From Gimesia maris (GTDB lineage: Bacteria; Planctomycetota; Planctomycetia; Planctomycetales; Planctomycetaceae), in assembly GCF_008298035.1 (NCBI RefSeq), contig NZ_CP042910.1:744001-808000 (forward strand): a stretch of 64,000 nt of DNA, read 5' to 3'. The notes under the pieces were generated by a model. It saw only the letters and a list, made by a program, of their open reading frames with translations. It had not been told where the DNA came from and did not search any database. Shown here piece by piece: positions 17,616-27,508 of the stretch (positions are counted from its first letter, which is position 1; each line of letters begins with the position of its first letter). Position numbers and translations under genes: made by a program.

Positions 17616-18553
17616 TGCAGTTTACCCGCGGGTGTGTGATTCGCGAGGTCGGCAATCATGTCAATCGTGGCGACTTCGACCGCCTGTTCCCATTCCTGGG
17701 GAGCGAACTTTTCCGAATAGGGGGCTTTGCGGATCGCGAAGTTGATGCCGCGTGAGCTGTTGATGATCGCGCCCAGTCCCTGATTGTCAAAGGCACCCGC
17801 GACATCGCCGGCTCCCGCGCCCTGGCTGCCATACCCGGGAACGAGCAGGGGAGTGTGCGGCATGAGTGCGCGGAGCTGATTAAGTTCTTCGGGATAGGTG
17901 GCACCGACGACCGCGCCGATGGAACCGTAGTTACCTGCTCCTTTGGTTTTGACCGCCAGCTCTTCGACCGCGGCGGCCACACATTCGTAGAGATTCGTAC
18001 CGTCGGTTTTACGATCCTGAAAGGTGCCTGCACCAGGGTTACTCGTTCGGACGAGGACATAAATGCCGGCGCCCCGTTCGATGGCGATATTCACGAATGG
18101 TTCCAGAGTGTCACTCCCCAGGTAGGGATTCACCGTCAGGCAGTCGGCGGCCCAGATGGCAGAATCGGGATTTTCTCCGGCGAGGTAGCCGCGGGCATAC
18201 GCTTCTGCTGTCGAACCGATGTCGCCCCGCTTGGCATCACAGATCACGACCAGTCCTGCTTCGCGCGCTTTCAGGATGACCCGCTGCAGGGCAGCGCAAC
18301 CGGCGGGCCCCCATTCTTCGAAAAAAGCAGCCTGTGGTTTGACGGCGGGAACCAGTGGCGCAACGACATCAATAATGCGGAGGCAGAACTCTTCAAAGGC
18401 AGCAGCGACGATCTCCGCCTGGGTGTGATGATTCCTGTTCGCGTTGCTGACAATGTCGGCGGGAAGCCAGTCAAAGCGGGGATCGAGGCCGACCAGGGCG
18501 GGGGTTTTCTTCTTCTGGATGGCCGCATTGAGTCGATCGGAAAAATGGTGCAT
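17612..18553 (-). CDS. pyrF: Orotidine 5'-phosphate decarboxylase (type 2)
   Basis: The 313-residue protein catalyses OMP to UMP, the last step of pyrimidine synthesis. The type-2 signature is complete: [17 protein letters not shown] at the start, [12 protein letters not shown], the catalytic [19 protein letters not shown] and [13 protein letters not shown]. The length is typical for the long bacterial form (about 270-315 residues). It is the first gene of a two-gene unit with the AlkA-like glycosylase, with which it overlaps by four bases. The 276-bp region upstream contains its promoter but I could not place the elements. Confidence 0.95.
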   Translation of the reverse strand: MHHFSDRLNAAIQKKKTPALVGLDPRFDWLPADIVSNANRNHHTQAEIVAAAFEEFCLRIIDVVAPLVPAVKPQAAFFEEWGPAGCAALQRVILKAREAGLVVICDAKRGDIGSTAEAYARGYLAGENPDSAIWAADCLTVNPYLGSDTLEPFVNIAIERGAGIYVLVRTSNPGAGTFQDRKTDGTNLYECVAAAVEELAVKTKGAGNYGSIGAVVGATYPEELNQLRALMPHTPLLVPGYGSQGAGAGDVAGAFDNQGLGAIINSSRGINFAIRKAPYSEKFAPQEWEQAVEVATIDMIADLANHTPAGKLQ

Positions 18554-18829
18554 CTGGTAACTGCTTTCAGTGATTCAGGTTAGGTGTATTGGCTCATTGT
18601 GGATGTGGCAGATTTCTTTCATGAATCATACTAAAATGAGCCGACAATGGAATAATACCGGTTTTGGAATTCAGGAGCTGGATGAGAGTTTTTACTGAAC
18701 GAGGTATCAGAGGTGTGATCCTCTTCAGGATGGGTGCACGGTAACTCTCATTGACACAACTCTGGTTGCCTGCGATGCTTGTGAAGCAGCGTTAATCGCA
18801 AATCCCGGATTCAAGGAAGAATCATCGAT

Positions 18830-19744
18830 ATGCTGGAAATTCTCAGCCCTTATCACTTCAGCCAACAACGCGCCGAGTATGATGCCGGGATTGCCCGGAT
18901 GCGTCATTCTCATTACCTGGACTATCCCCGCCACGTGCATCTGGAGACGCTGGCACGGTGTAATGCGAGCTGTAATTTCTGCCCGTATCCGAATTTGAAT
19001 CGCAAGCATACGAAGATGAGTGATGAGCTCATTGATAAAGTGCTGAATGAACTGACCGAGATTCCGCCGGAAATGAACTTTCAGATCTCGCCATTCAAAG
19101 TCAGCGAGCCTTTTCTGGATACGCGACTGTTTGACACGCTGGAAAAAATCAACCGGTTATTGCCACAGGCGAAGATCGCGCTGACTTCCAATGCGTCGGC
19201 AATCACGGAAGACAAGCTGGAAACGCTGCAGGATGTGAAGAACATCGGCTATCTCTGGATCTCGTTTAATGACCATCGCGAAGATGAGTACGAGCGTGTG
19301 ATGGGGTTGAAGTATCAGCGAACCATTCAGCGTCTGGAAATGATTCACGATATATTTGCCGATGGCGATGTTTATTTTCCGGTGGTGCTCTCGCGCGTGG
19401 GTGACGGCACAGCGGCCGATCAGGAATTTGTGGAGTGGTGCAGTATCAACTATCCGCTGTTCAAATCGAGTGTGTTCCCCCGGATGGCCTGGACCGGACA
19501 GGTTGAAGGCTTAGTTGTCAATGAAGTCCCCAACATGGGTTGCGAGCGCTGGTTTGAACTGTCGATTACGGCAACGGGTGAAGTCGCCCACTGCTGTGCC
19601 GACGGGCAGGCGGAATATCCCATCGGCAACGTGAATGACCAGCATGTGCTGGAAATTTACAACTCTCCCGAATATCGAAAATTGAGAGAGTCTACCGTAT
19701 CGCGCCTGAGCGTGTCTCCCTGCAATAAATGCACATTCATGTGA
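18830..19744 (+). CDS. Radical SAM protein with SPASM-type C-terminus
   Basis: The 304-residue protein has the radical SAM triad CNASCNFC (C-x3-C-x2-C), which binds the [4Fe-4S] cluster that cleaves S-adenosylmethionine. It then has a TIM-barrel-like middle with ALTSNASAI and LWISFNDHREDEYERVMG. The C-terminus holds further cysteines (MGCERWFE, AHCCADGQ, SPCNKCTFM), fitting a SPASM auxiliary cluster. SPASM proteins modify peptides or act in cofactor or carbohydrate synthesis. There is no small peptide substrate gene next to it, so the role is open. Start ATG 18830 is close after AAGGAAGAATC. Confidence 0.85.
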   Translation: MLEILSPYHFSQQRAEYDAGIARMRHSHYLDYPRHVHLETLARCNASCNFCPYPNLNRKHTKMSDELIDKVLNELTEIPPEMNFQISPFKVSEPFLDTRLFDTLEKINRLLPQAKIALTSNASAITEDKLETLQDVKNIGYLWISFNDHREDEYERVMGLKYQRTIQRLEMIHDIFADGDVYFPVVLSRVGDGTAADQEFVEWCSINYPLFKSSVFPRMAWTGQVEGLVVNEVPNMGCERWFELSITATGEVAHCCADGQAEYPIGNVNDQHVLEIYNSPEYRKLRESTVSRLSVSPCNKCTFM

Positions 19745-19776
19745 GATTGTTTCTACTACAGAGAACGTTTCGCTTC

Positions 19777-20526
19777 TCAGTCTTTTCCGGGCGTGGGTTG
19801 TTTCAGGTAAGGTTTCAATTCGGGAACCGTCGCGGGAATTTCTTCTGCGACCAGCCTGGCAATTTCGAGTGCTCCTTTGCGTGAGAAGTGGGTGCGATCG
19901 GATTTACTGGCGCTGAAGTCATTGCTGCCTGCGTCTCCCAGTTGATTGAACAGTGCCACACTTTTTTTATGCAGGTCGATTACGGGAACGTTCTGCTCTT
20001 TACCGACTTTGAGCATGGCGTCTGCATAAGGTCGCAGGATGGTCCAGATCTGTCCATTTTGAAAGCGCCTGCGCGTCATGGGGGTGACCAGGATCGGTTT
20101 GATATTCGCGGCCCGTGCTTCATTGATGTACTGATTCAGGTACTGCTGAAAGGTGGTAGCGGGATCGGTTTCGCGGTCTCCTTTGCCGGGACAGTCGTTA
20201 TGGCCAAACTGAATGAAGAGGTAGTCGGGTTTTTCCGCGAGCCCTTTTTTCCAGCGTCCTTCCCTGATGAAACTGCTGGAACTGCGCCCGGAGGCGGCGT
20301 GGTTCAGGATGGTGGCATCGTCGGTAAAGTACTCGCCAAAGATCTGGCCCCAGCCTGTCATGTCGGGCCGGTCTTTGGGAGGATTGTTATAGGTCGCCAT
20401 GGTGGAATCGCCGATCATCAGGATCCGGACTGGCGGTGCTGCATCGGCTTGCGCTGTCAATGACAGCAGGCTGACCAGAAGAGTTATGGTCAGTGTAAAG
20501 TGAATGCGGTGAATAAGTTGAGGCAT
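19777..20526 (-). CDS. Secreted SGNH/GDSL hydrolase, rhamnogalacturonan acetylesterase-like
   Basis: The 249-residue protein has a signal peptide (FTLTITLLVSLLSLTAQADAA) and the four SGNH blocks: MIGDSTMATYN with the nucleophile Ser (block I), ASGRSSSSF with Gly (block II), FIQFGHNDCPGKG with Asn (block III) and SDRTHFSRKGALEIA with Asp and His (block V). Order and spacing match rhamnogalacturonan acetylesterases, which remove acetyl groups from pectin. Because planctomycetes hold many paralogues acting on marine polysaccharides, the exact substrate is unsure. It is convergent with the radical SAM gene. Confidence 0.88.
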   Translation of the reverse strand: MPQLIHRIHFTLTITLLVSLLSLTAQADAAPPVRILMIGDSTMATYNNPPKDRPDMTGWGQIFGEYFTDDATILNHAASGRSSSSFIREGRWKKGLAEKPDYLFIQFGHNDCPGKGDRETDPATTFQQYLNQYINEARAANIKPILVTPMTRRRFQNGQIWTILRPYADAMLKVGKEQNVPVIDLHKKSVALFNQLGDAGSNDFSASKSDRTHFSRKGALEIARLVAEEIPATVPELKPYLKQPTPGKD

Positions 20527-20784
20527 GATATCCGGTTCCTGATGACCTGGGGAAACGTTTTGTTATTTGGGGATGTGATTTGGAGTGGAGCGACGGACTC
20601 CAGTAATTTACCGGTTTTAAGCCGCATCATTTCAGTTTAAAATGAGTTGACAGAGTTAAAGGGGGCATTAAAATGGATGTTGCTATCCGATAATGATCGT
20701 ATTCCTGCCCGATTCAAGTTTGTGTAAGTTGTCTGGTTTCAGCAGCAAGCATGGACCTCCCACCTTTCAGTCAGATAGATTAGC

Positions 20785-22164
20785 ATGCCAATGTACCGTT
20801 GTGAAGAATTAAAACTGAGCTCTCGAACACTGCAGCGGTCGATATTCACTGGCGGTCTGCTTTTGAGTATTTTCCTTCTTCCTGTGATCGTTTCAGCCCA
20901 GCTCAGTTTTGAAGAAGCGCCGATCAATTACAACAAGGCAGAGCCTGACAATCTGATTTCGCGCTTTCAGAAACGGCTTGATGCGGGGGAGATCAAGCTG
21001 GCGTATCAGCGGAAGAACCGGTCCGGCTATCTGCCTGCAGTACTGGACGCATTGAAGATTCCGGTTTCCTCTCAGACGCTGGTATTCTCGAAGACGAGCC
21101 TGCAGGTGAAGCATATCGATCCGCAGTCGCCCCGCGCGTTGTATTTTAACGATGACCTGTATGTGGGCTTTGTCCAGGGGGGGCCGGTGCTGGAAGTCTC
21201 TGCCAGTGATCCGAAACTGGGGACGGTATTTTATACCATGTCCCAATCGCAGACATCCCATCCCACTTTTGTGCGCAAGACGTTTGAATGTACCCAGTGC
21301 CACGCGTCCTCAATGACGCAGGGAGTGCCCGGGCATATCATGCGGTCGGTCTATCCCGGGCCGGACGGGATGCCTGCATTCCGAGAGGGGACTTACCGCA
21401 GCGACCATTCCAGCCCTTTTTCTGAGCGTTGGGGTGGCTGGTATGTCTCAGGCACGCATGGCGAAATGCGACACATGGGAAACCTGATTTTTCGTCAGGA
21501 TGACAGCTCTCGTAATTTGGATCGCGAACCGGGGGCGAATGCCGTTGATCTGGAAAGGTGGTTTGATACCAGCGCGTACCTGTCGCCTCACAGCGATATC
21601 GTATCGCTGATGGTACTGGAGCATCAGGTCAAAATGCATAATCTGATAACCCGGGCACAGATTGAAGGACGCATTACCGAGCGGGATGCGACGGTAATGA
21701 ACCGCATGCTGGAACGCGAAGCGACGTTTCAGAGTGACAGTACAAAACGCCGGTATGAAAGTGCCGCCAATCGACTGGTGGATTACCTGTTGTTTGTCGA
21801 CGAACTGCAGCTGGAAGGGAAGATCCAGGGGACGTCCCGATTTGAATCGGAGTTTCCCCGCTCCGGTCCCCGGGACAAGCAGGGGCGGTCGCTGCGGGAT
21901 TTTGATCTGAAACGCCGGTTGTTTAAATATCCCTGCAGTTACCTGATCTATTCGGAATCGTTCAATAAACTGCCGGGACCGGTGCTGGATGTGGTGTATC
22001 GTCGGCTCTGGGAAATTCTGTCAGGTAAGGATCAAAGCAGTGAATATGCCCATCTGAGTGCAGCCGATCGGCGGGCCATTCTGGAAATCCTGCTCGAGAC
22101 GAAACGGGGGCTGCCCGAGTACTGGAAACGCGTTGAGCCTGACTCCCCGCAGGCTGGTGGCTGA
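20785..22164 (+). CDS. Exported protein with a single CXXCH haem motif
   Basis: The 459-residue protein has an export signal (RSIFTGGLLLSIFLLPVIVSAQ). One haem-binding motif, C169-T-Q-C172-H173, follows the VFYTMSQSQTSHPTFVRKTF segment. Downstream are SERWGGWYVSGTHGEMRHMGN and a long Arg/Glu-rich helical part (about residues 265-440). The motif suggests covalent haem c attachment in the periplasm. There is no oxidase, peroxidase or further CXXCH motif in the sequence, so it is not an ordinary multihaem protein. It belongs to no family I can name. The neighbouring genes give no functional hint. Confidence 0.6.
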   Translation: MPMYRCEELKLSSRTLQRSIFTGGLLLSIFLLPVIVSAQLSFEEAPINYNKAEPDNLISRFQKRLDAGEIKLAYQRKNRSGYLPAVLDALKIPVSSQTLVFSKTSLQVKHIDPQSPRALYFNDDLYVGFVQGGPVLEVSASDPKLGTVFYTMSQSQTSHPTFVRKTFECTQCHASSMTQGVPGHIMRSVYPGPDGMPAFREGTYRSDHSSPFSERWGGWYVSGTHGEMRHMGNLIFRQDDSSRNLDREPGANAVDLERWFDTSAYLSPHSDIVSLMVLEHQVKMHNLITRAQIEGRITERDATVMNRMLEREATFQSDSTKRRYESAANRLVDYLLFVDELQLEGKIQGTSRFESEFPRSGPRDKQGRSLRDFDLKRRLFKYPCSYLIYSESFNKLPGPVLDVVYRRLWEILSGKDQSSEYAHLSAADRRAILEILLETKRGLPEYWKRVEPDSPQAGG

Positions 22165-22407
22165 TCGCGGAAAGAGCTCAATACTTTTGAAAATCGGGCT
22201 GAATACCGCCACATCTGCTTTGATAATGGTTGTTTCAGTGAATTAGCCTGCATAGAATGACCTGCGTACCGAGATTCGACAGGGGCAGTCTTTTCAGAAA
22301 CACTTCACGTTTGAGCATGCTTTCCCGCTCGATATCTCTCAACCAGTCATTTCCAGTCTGGATTCAAAAAACAGAAACCGCGCTTAGACCACGAGGAGCT
22401 TACGGGT

Positions 22408-23208
22408 ATGTTGCCCCGCCGCGAAGTATTTCCACACGTTATTGAAATCAACTATCAGGCCAGACAGCGTTTGGGATGTTGTGTCTATCTCGTTTTCAAC
22501 GACCAGAACGAATGGCTGCTGATTGACATCGGTTATGAAGATACAGTTGGTGAAATCATCGAAATGATCCGCCAGATGGATTTTCCGCTGGCCAACTGCA
22601 AATATCTGATTGCCACGCATGCTGATGTGGACCATATTCAGGGCTTGAGCCGCGCCAAAGAACTGCTCCCTTCCGCGCAGGTGGTGGCACATCCGAGTGC
22701 TGCCCGGTTGCTGGAAGTTGGCGATCGCATCAGTACTTATGCGGAAATCAGTGCGCAGGGGATTTCGATTGATATGCCCGCCTGTAAAGTCGATCTGGAA
22801 GTGACAGAGGGAGATGTGATCGACCTGGGGGGCGATGTAAAGCTGGAAGTCTGGCACACTCCCGGGCATACCGATGGGCAACTGGCATTTCGATCTGGTG
22901 ACTTACTGTTTTCCGGAGATAACATCTACCGGGACGGGTGTGTCGGCCACATTGATGCCCATCATGGGTCGGATATTCCTGATTTCATCAAGTCACTGGA
23001 ACGGATTCGCGACTGCGATGCCAGGTGGCTGCTGCCCAGCCATGGCCCGATCTTTCAAAACAGGAAGGAACTGTTACAGTCGACCATTGATCGTCTGAAT
23101 ACGTATCTGCATATGGCCGACTTCGGAACCTGTGCTGTCGACTGGCCTCTCCAGGATGAGTGGGACGAAGAACTTTTAAAAGGATTCGACCCCAAGACCG
23201 CAGAATAA
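22408..23208 (+). CDS. MBL-fold metallo-hydrolase
   Basis: The 266-residue protein has the zinc-binding set of the metallo-beta-lactamase fold: HADVDHIQG (HxDxDH form of HxHxDH), [17 protein letters not shown] and PSHGPIF, over four alternating strands. The first element HADVDH has Asp where the second His is usual, so one ligand may differ. The family includes glyoxalase II-like and thioesterase enzymes and the substrate is unknown. Start ATG 22408 follows GAGGAGCTTACGGGT. A hairpin at 23293-23319 terminates the transcript. Confidence 0.85.
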   Translation: MLPRREVFPHVIEINYQARQRLGCCVYLVFNDQNEWLLIDIGYEDTVGEIIEMIRQMDFPLANCKYLIATHADVDHIQGLSRAKELLPSAQVVAHPSAARLLEVGDRISTYAEISAQGISIDMPACKVDLEVTEGDVIDLGGDVKLEVWHTPGHTDGQLAFRSGDLLFSGDNIYRDGCVGHIDAHHGSDIPDFIKSLERIRDCDARWLLPSHGPIFQNRKELLQSTIDRLNTYLHMADFGTCAVDWPLQDEWDEELLKGFDPKTAE

Positions 23209-23292
23209 CAGCCTGACATGTGTGTTTTTCTGTTCATGTTGGCGACGGTTCCCGTCTCTGGAGCGTCGCCAAAAATGATGAACAGTTCATCT

Positions 23293-23319
23293 AAAGCGGC
23301 CTTTCAGCCGCTTTTTTTA
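23293..23319 (+). terminator. Rho-independent terminator after the MBL gene
   Basis: The stem AAGCGGC/GCCGCTT with the loop CTTTCA is followed by TTTTTTAG. It lies 85 bp past the stop codon of the MBL-fold gene. Confidence 0.85.
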
Positions 23320-23741
23320 GACATTTTGCGTCAGATCAGGGGAGAGACAGTGATATTCCTGCTGCTATAATCCGCAAAACTGCTATCATAAGCACGATCT
23401 TTATCACAATCACAAATGTTGTCTGTGATACGACAAGTTCAACCCGATACGGCGACGAAGAATACCAGGATGGAGCGATCGGAAAAAGCGATTATGCTTC
23501 AGCATCCGAAGCGGGCAATTCAATTTTTTTGTGCATTCGAGATTGATTCATTTAGCGAAACAGTGACAATTCAAGAGTTCTGATTTGGAAAAGAGCCGGT
23601 TCTCGCCGGAAATAAATTCAAGTCGGATGTAATTGTAATGCAGTTTTGGATCAAACATAATTCTATTTGAATTTTAATTCCCGCCTTTCTGGGCTGAAAT
23701 TCATAGATTAGATAAAGCCTCTGTGGCTATTGGATTAATTA
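23320..23741. other. Gene-free upstream region of the MMPL gene
   Basis: About 420 bp between the MBL terminator and the MMPL start contain no plausible open frame. The DNA is AT-rich from about 23600 (AATTGTAATGCAG, TTTGAATTTTAATTCC), and AAGCCTCTGTGGC lies just before the start, but no clear promoter elements can be assigned by eye. Confidence 0.4.
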
Positions 23742-26657
23742 ATGGCTTCGTTTTTTGAAAAGCGCGATCCATGGGGACATAGTCTGTCGTTGTGGGTAGT
23801 CGTTTTGATGATCTTCATCACTCCGCTCCTCTTTGGAGTACTGCGGGAGATCCGTCAGGAAAATAACGTCGAGAACTGGCTGCCTGAAGATGATCCCCAA
23901 TCGAAAGTTCTGTCGTGGCATCGTCACAGCTTCGGTATTGAAGATCGTCTGCTGCTTTCCTGGGATAACAGCTCGCTGTCAGACTCGCGGGCAGACCGTT
24001 TGAAACTGGCTTTGATGGGAACTCCTGATGAAGAAGGAGTTCGTCGTGGTGGCTCCCCGTATATTCAGACAGTGTATACGCCGCAGGACGCCATTCAGAA
24101 AATGGTGGATTATCATATCGAGCCGGAAGCAGCGCAAGAGCGTCTGAAAGGGGTTCTGGTTGGTACGGGGATGCTGAAGGTGCAGTTAACCGAAGCAGGC
24201 CAGAAACGACAGGAACAGACCATTCAGGAACTGCTTACCAAAGCCAGGCAGGAACTCGGCGTGGAGCTCACTGTTAAACCAGCGTTCAAAGAGTGGGTGG
24301 AAATTGTCGATGAAACGCAGGGCGCGGAATCCGTTGCGAATTCTGTAGCAGAAGACGACGACGAAGATCAGGTGGATTTTAAAGCCCTGGTGGCTGAGAT
24401 CCCGACTCACAATTTCCAGCTGACCTGGCCGCGCATGCAGCCTGGCGCTGAACTGACCAGGCAGATCAAAGCGCTGGCACTTTCTCTGAAACGTCCCGGT
24501 ATCATTCCAGGGGCTTCTACTGCCGGAAAACAGGAGGGGAACGATCCCCCCGAATCTCAGCCGGCATTGGTAAAAGACTGTTTCTTCGCGGTTGGAACTC
24601 CGATTGCGGTCGCGATTGAGTTATCCGATGCCGGTGATGCCGACCATGCCGCTGCAGTTACTGCCGTGAAGACAGCGGCTGCCGAAGTCGGGATTCCGGA
24701 TGACAGTCTGCATCTGGGGGGACGCCCTGTCGCCGGGGCTGCGTTGAACCGGATGGTGAAAGAGTCCTCATGGAATACTGCTTATCCGATCTGGCAGTTT
24801 CATCGACGTTCTGTCACGCTGTTTTCCGGACTGATTGGTATCGCGCTGGCATTCCTGATGCTGAAAAGCGTGCGTCTGGCCTGCCTGGTATTACTGGTTT
24901 CCTACTACACCACATTCGTGGCTGTTTCGATTGTGCCTCTGACTGGTGGTACCATGAATATGGTACTGGTCGTCATGCCGACACTGTTAACGGTGCTGAC
25001 GCTTTCTGGCTCGATTCACGTTGCGAATTACTGGAAGCACGCTGCGCACGTCGATATGAAAACCGCTGTCACCAAGGCGGTTGAAATGGCACGGGCCCCC
25101 TGTGTGATGGCCAGCCTGACAACGGCGATTGGCCTGGCCTCGCTGCTGACCAGTCCGCTGTCGCCGGTTCGCGATTTCGGCTTGTATTCGTCGATTGGCT
25201 GTGTGATTTCACTGCTGATGGTGCTGTACGGTCTGCCTTCTCTGTTACAGTTATGGCCCGCTAAGCCTCCCAAAGCGTCGGAGATTGATGTCAAGCACTG
25301 GCATCGGTTTGGCCGAATTCTGTCCCGTCATCAAATGCTGGTTTCCCTGACCTGTCTGGTCCTCTTTGTGTCCGCCTGTTATGGGTTTAAGTGGTTTCGA
25401 ACGGAAACCAAAGTGATTCGCTACTTCCCGGATTCTTCTCGTGTGATTCAGGATTATCTGTTTCTGGAAGAAAATCTGTCGGGAATTACGCCCGTCGACA
25501 CCGTAATCTGTTTCGACGAAACAGCCCAGAAAAATATGAACTTCGTCGAACGGGTGGAACTGGTCCGCCAGATCGAACACAAAATCGCCGAACACGCTGA
25601 GATCAGCGGTTCCATTTCCCTGGCCGATTTTCGGCCGGTCTACGAACCTTTAGCACCGGATGCCAGTACATTGAAGAAGCTTCGTAATGCGAAATTCATC
25701 AATGAAACAGAACGCCGTGTGAAGGAATCTTTGAAAGAAGAAGAATCAGAACTCGGTGAAAAGGGCGCGGTAAGAGACGGAACAGTCAAATCGTTTATCC
25801 ATGTCGCTGATAAGACCGTTGAGATGGAGCAGGAGACGGACTACGGGACTCGAACTGTAGTGGTAGAAAAAGGGGATGAGTTGTGGCGTATCACTGCCCA
25901 GGTGGCGATTATGACCGACCTGGATTACGGTGATCTGACACATGATCTGAACCAGATGACACAGTCTGTACTGCGTGATCACGCGGGAACAACACACCTG
26001 GTGACAGGCACCATTCCCCTGTTTTTAAGGACTCAACAGGCGGTTCTGGAGAGCCTGATCAAAAGCTTTGGCCTGGCGTTTATCGTGATTGCGATTGTGA
26101 TGATGGTCCTGTTGCGCAGCATCCTGGGGGGCCTGATTACCATGTTGCCGAACCTGATGCCGATTGGCGTGATTTTCGGTCTGTTATCGTGGATGCGGAT
26201 TTCAGTGGATATCGGCACGATGATTACCGCCTCGGTGGCGCTCGGCATTGCCGTGGATGGTACGCTGCACCTGTTGACCTGGTTCAAGATCGGGATTCAG
26301 GAAGGCAAGACGAAAAGCGAAGCAGTCGCCGCTGCGCTCGGCCATTGTGGTCCGGCGATGTGGCAGACCAGCGCTGCCGTCGGTATCAGCCTGGCGATGC
26401 TGTATCCAGCCGAGCTGCTGCTGGTAAGTCGCTTCGGAATTCTGATGTGTGCATTGATCACCGCGGCGTTACTGGCAGACATCATTTTTCTCCCCGCTTT
26501 ACTGGCAGGACCTCTCGGATCTTTGATTGTGGCTTCGTTGAACAAAGAACGGGAACTGGCTGAGAGTGTGCCTTTGCTGCAGGATGGCAAAGAAACGAAA
26601 CCGCATCTGTCGCATGCAATCAAGAGGTCACAGTCGGAAAAGTCTCTGGAGACCTGA
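23742..26657 (+). CDS. MMPL/RND-family membrane transporter
   Basis: The 971-residue protein has the RND layout: TM1 at about residues 15-35, a long periplasmic domain to about 345, a bundle of helices with GGTMNMVLVVMPTLLTVLTLSGS and MARAPCVMASLTTAIGLASLLTS, a second periplasmic domain (about 550-770) and a second bundle with MLPNLMPIGVIFGLLSWMR and ASVALGIAVDGTLHLL. This is the MMPL group, which moves lipids, hopanoids or other hydrophobic molecules across the inner membrane. The GxxxD-type segment GIAVDGTLH in the second half matches the proton-relay region. It is transcribed alone; repeat copy C lies just past its end. Confidence 0.9.
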   Translation: MASFFEKRDPWGHSLSLWVVVLMIFITPLLFGVLREIRQENNVENWLPEDDPQSKVLSWHRHSFGIEDRLLLSWDNSSLSDSRADRLKLALMGTPDEEGVRRGGSPYIQTVYTPQDAIQKMVDYHIEPEAAQERLKGVLVGTGMLKVQLTEAGQKRQEQTIQELLTKARQELGVELTVKPAFKEWVEIVDETQGAESVANSVAEDDDEDQVDFKALVAEIPTHNFQLTWPRMQPGAELTRQIKALALSLKRPGIIPGASTAGKQEGNDPPESQPALVKDCFFAVGTPIAVAIELSDAGDADHAAAVTAVKTAAAEVGIPDDSLHLGGRPVAGAALNRMVKESSWNTAYPIWQFHRRSVTLFSGLIGIALAFLMLKSVRLACLVLLVSYYTTFVAVSIVPLTGGTMNMVLVVMPTLLTVLTLSGSIHVANYWKHAAHVDMKTAVTKAVEMARAPCVMASLTTAIGLASLLTSPLSPVRDFGLYSSIGCVISLLMVLYGLPSLLQLWPAKPPKASEIDVKHWHRFGRILSRHQMLVSLTCLVLFVSACYGFKWFRTETKVIRYFPDSSRVIQDYLFLEENLSGITPVDTVICFDETAQKNMNFVERVELVRQIEHKIAEHAEISGSISLADFRPVYEPLAPDASTLKKLRNAKFINETERRVKESLKEEESELGEKGAVRDGTVKSFIHVADKTVEMEQETDYGTRTVVVEKGDELWRITAQVAIMTDLDYGDLTHDLNQMTQSVLRDHAGTTHLVTGTIPLFLRTQQAVLESLIKSFGLAFIVIAIVMMVLLRSILGGLITMLPNLMPIGVIFGLLSWMRISVDIGTMITASVALGIAVDGTLHLLTWFKIGIQEGKTKSEAVAAALGHCGPAMWQTSAAVGISLAMLYPAELLLVSRFGILMCALITAALLADIIFLPALLAGPLGSLIVASLNKERELAESVPLLQDGKETKPHLSHAIKRSQSEKSLET

Positions 26658-26702
26658 GTGGCATCAGCGTTCGGTGGATGCTTGCCGTCTGGTTCAGCGT
26701 CA

Positions 26703-26797
26703 CCAGATTGCATCACATTTAACCATAGCGTCTTTCGGTCTGTAAAACCTGGTCCAAATGGTCATTAAGACGTTACAGTAAAACGGGACACAGTCTA
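26703..26797 (-). repeat. Dispersed hairpin element, copy C
   Basis: On the minus strand this 95-bp copy reads TAGACTGTGTCCCGTTTTACTG at its left end and GACGCTATGGTTAAATGTG at its right end, close to copies A and B, with a loop of about 30 nt. It fills the gap between the convergent MMPL gene (stop 26657) and rsmD. The initial TAG of the element (26795-26797 on the minus strand) is the rsmD stop codon. Its hairpin could terminate transcription from either side. Confidence 0.88.
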
Positions 26798-27400
26798 AGC
26801 AGACTGATCTTCCGTCGGTTCGATGTCCCGTTTTTTCATGAAGTGAATATCCATGCTGGATTTCTGCAGCAGTTCGTAGCGTTCCCAGACGGGCGGGCAT
26901 TCGAATTCTGCATCCCGGGGCGTTCTGAGAAGAAGGTGACAGTCTGCAGAAGAGACATTCTCTTTCGACAGGCGTTCCATCGAGACATACAGGCGCGAGC
27001 CAGGCTTGAGATCATCAATCATTTTGTATGGCGGATCCAAAAAAATCAGGCTGAAAGGTACAAAGTCTGGAACATTTTTGGGTCGAAAGGAAGAAAGCAA
27101 TGCGTTGGTTTTCCAGCAGAGTGTGGTGTCTTCCGCTCCGATGTTTTCCACATTGCGTTTGAGCAGTTCGTGTGCTTTGTAGTCCTGTTCAATGAAGACC
27201 ACGCTGGCAGCCCCTCTGCTGAGAGCTTCCAGCCCGAGGGAACCGGTACCCGAATAGATATCGGCCACGCGTTTGTCTTTGACGGTGTCGCCCAGCCATT
27301 CAAACAGAACTTCTTTGACAAAGTCGGTTATAGGTCTGGTGGTCTGCCCGGGATTCGAATGCAGTTTCCGTCGACGATATTTGCCTGCAATAATTCGCAC
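26795..27400 (-). CDS. rsmD: 16S rRNA (guanine-966-N2)-methyltransferase
   Basis: The 201-residue protein has the RsmD pattern: MRIIAGKYRRRKL at the N-terminus, RPITDFVKEVLFEWL, the SAM-binding motif ADIYSGTGSLGLEALSRGA and IFLDPPYKM in place of the usual (D/N)PPY catalytic loop. It methylates G966 of 16S rRNA during ribosome assembly in the cytoplasm. The start is GTG at 27400, since no upstream ATG gives the family N-terminus. The TAG stop is supplied by repeat copy C, so the last residues EDQSA may differ from the ancestral end. The coaD gene often found beside rsmD is absent. Confidence 0.93.
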   Translation of the reverse strand: MRIIAGKYRRRKLHSNPGQTTRPITDFVKEVLFEWLGDTVKDKRVADIYSGTGSLGLEALSRGAASVVFIEQDYKAHELLKRNVENIGAEDTTLCWKTNALLSSFRPKNVPDFVPFSLIFLDPPYKMIDDLKPGSRLYVSMERLSKENVSSADCHLLLRTPRDAEFECPPVWERYELLQKSSMDIHFMKKRDIEPTEDQSA

Positions 27401-27508
27401 TGTAATGCCATTTCAATAGAACGGATGTGAACCTTTAACGGGTGCACACGAGTAATCAGTTTGCTTTTCTTCGGCGATTGTATAGAGGCTGTTAAGGAAT
27501 GAGAAGGA

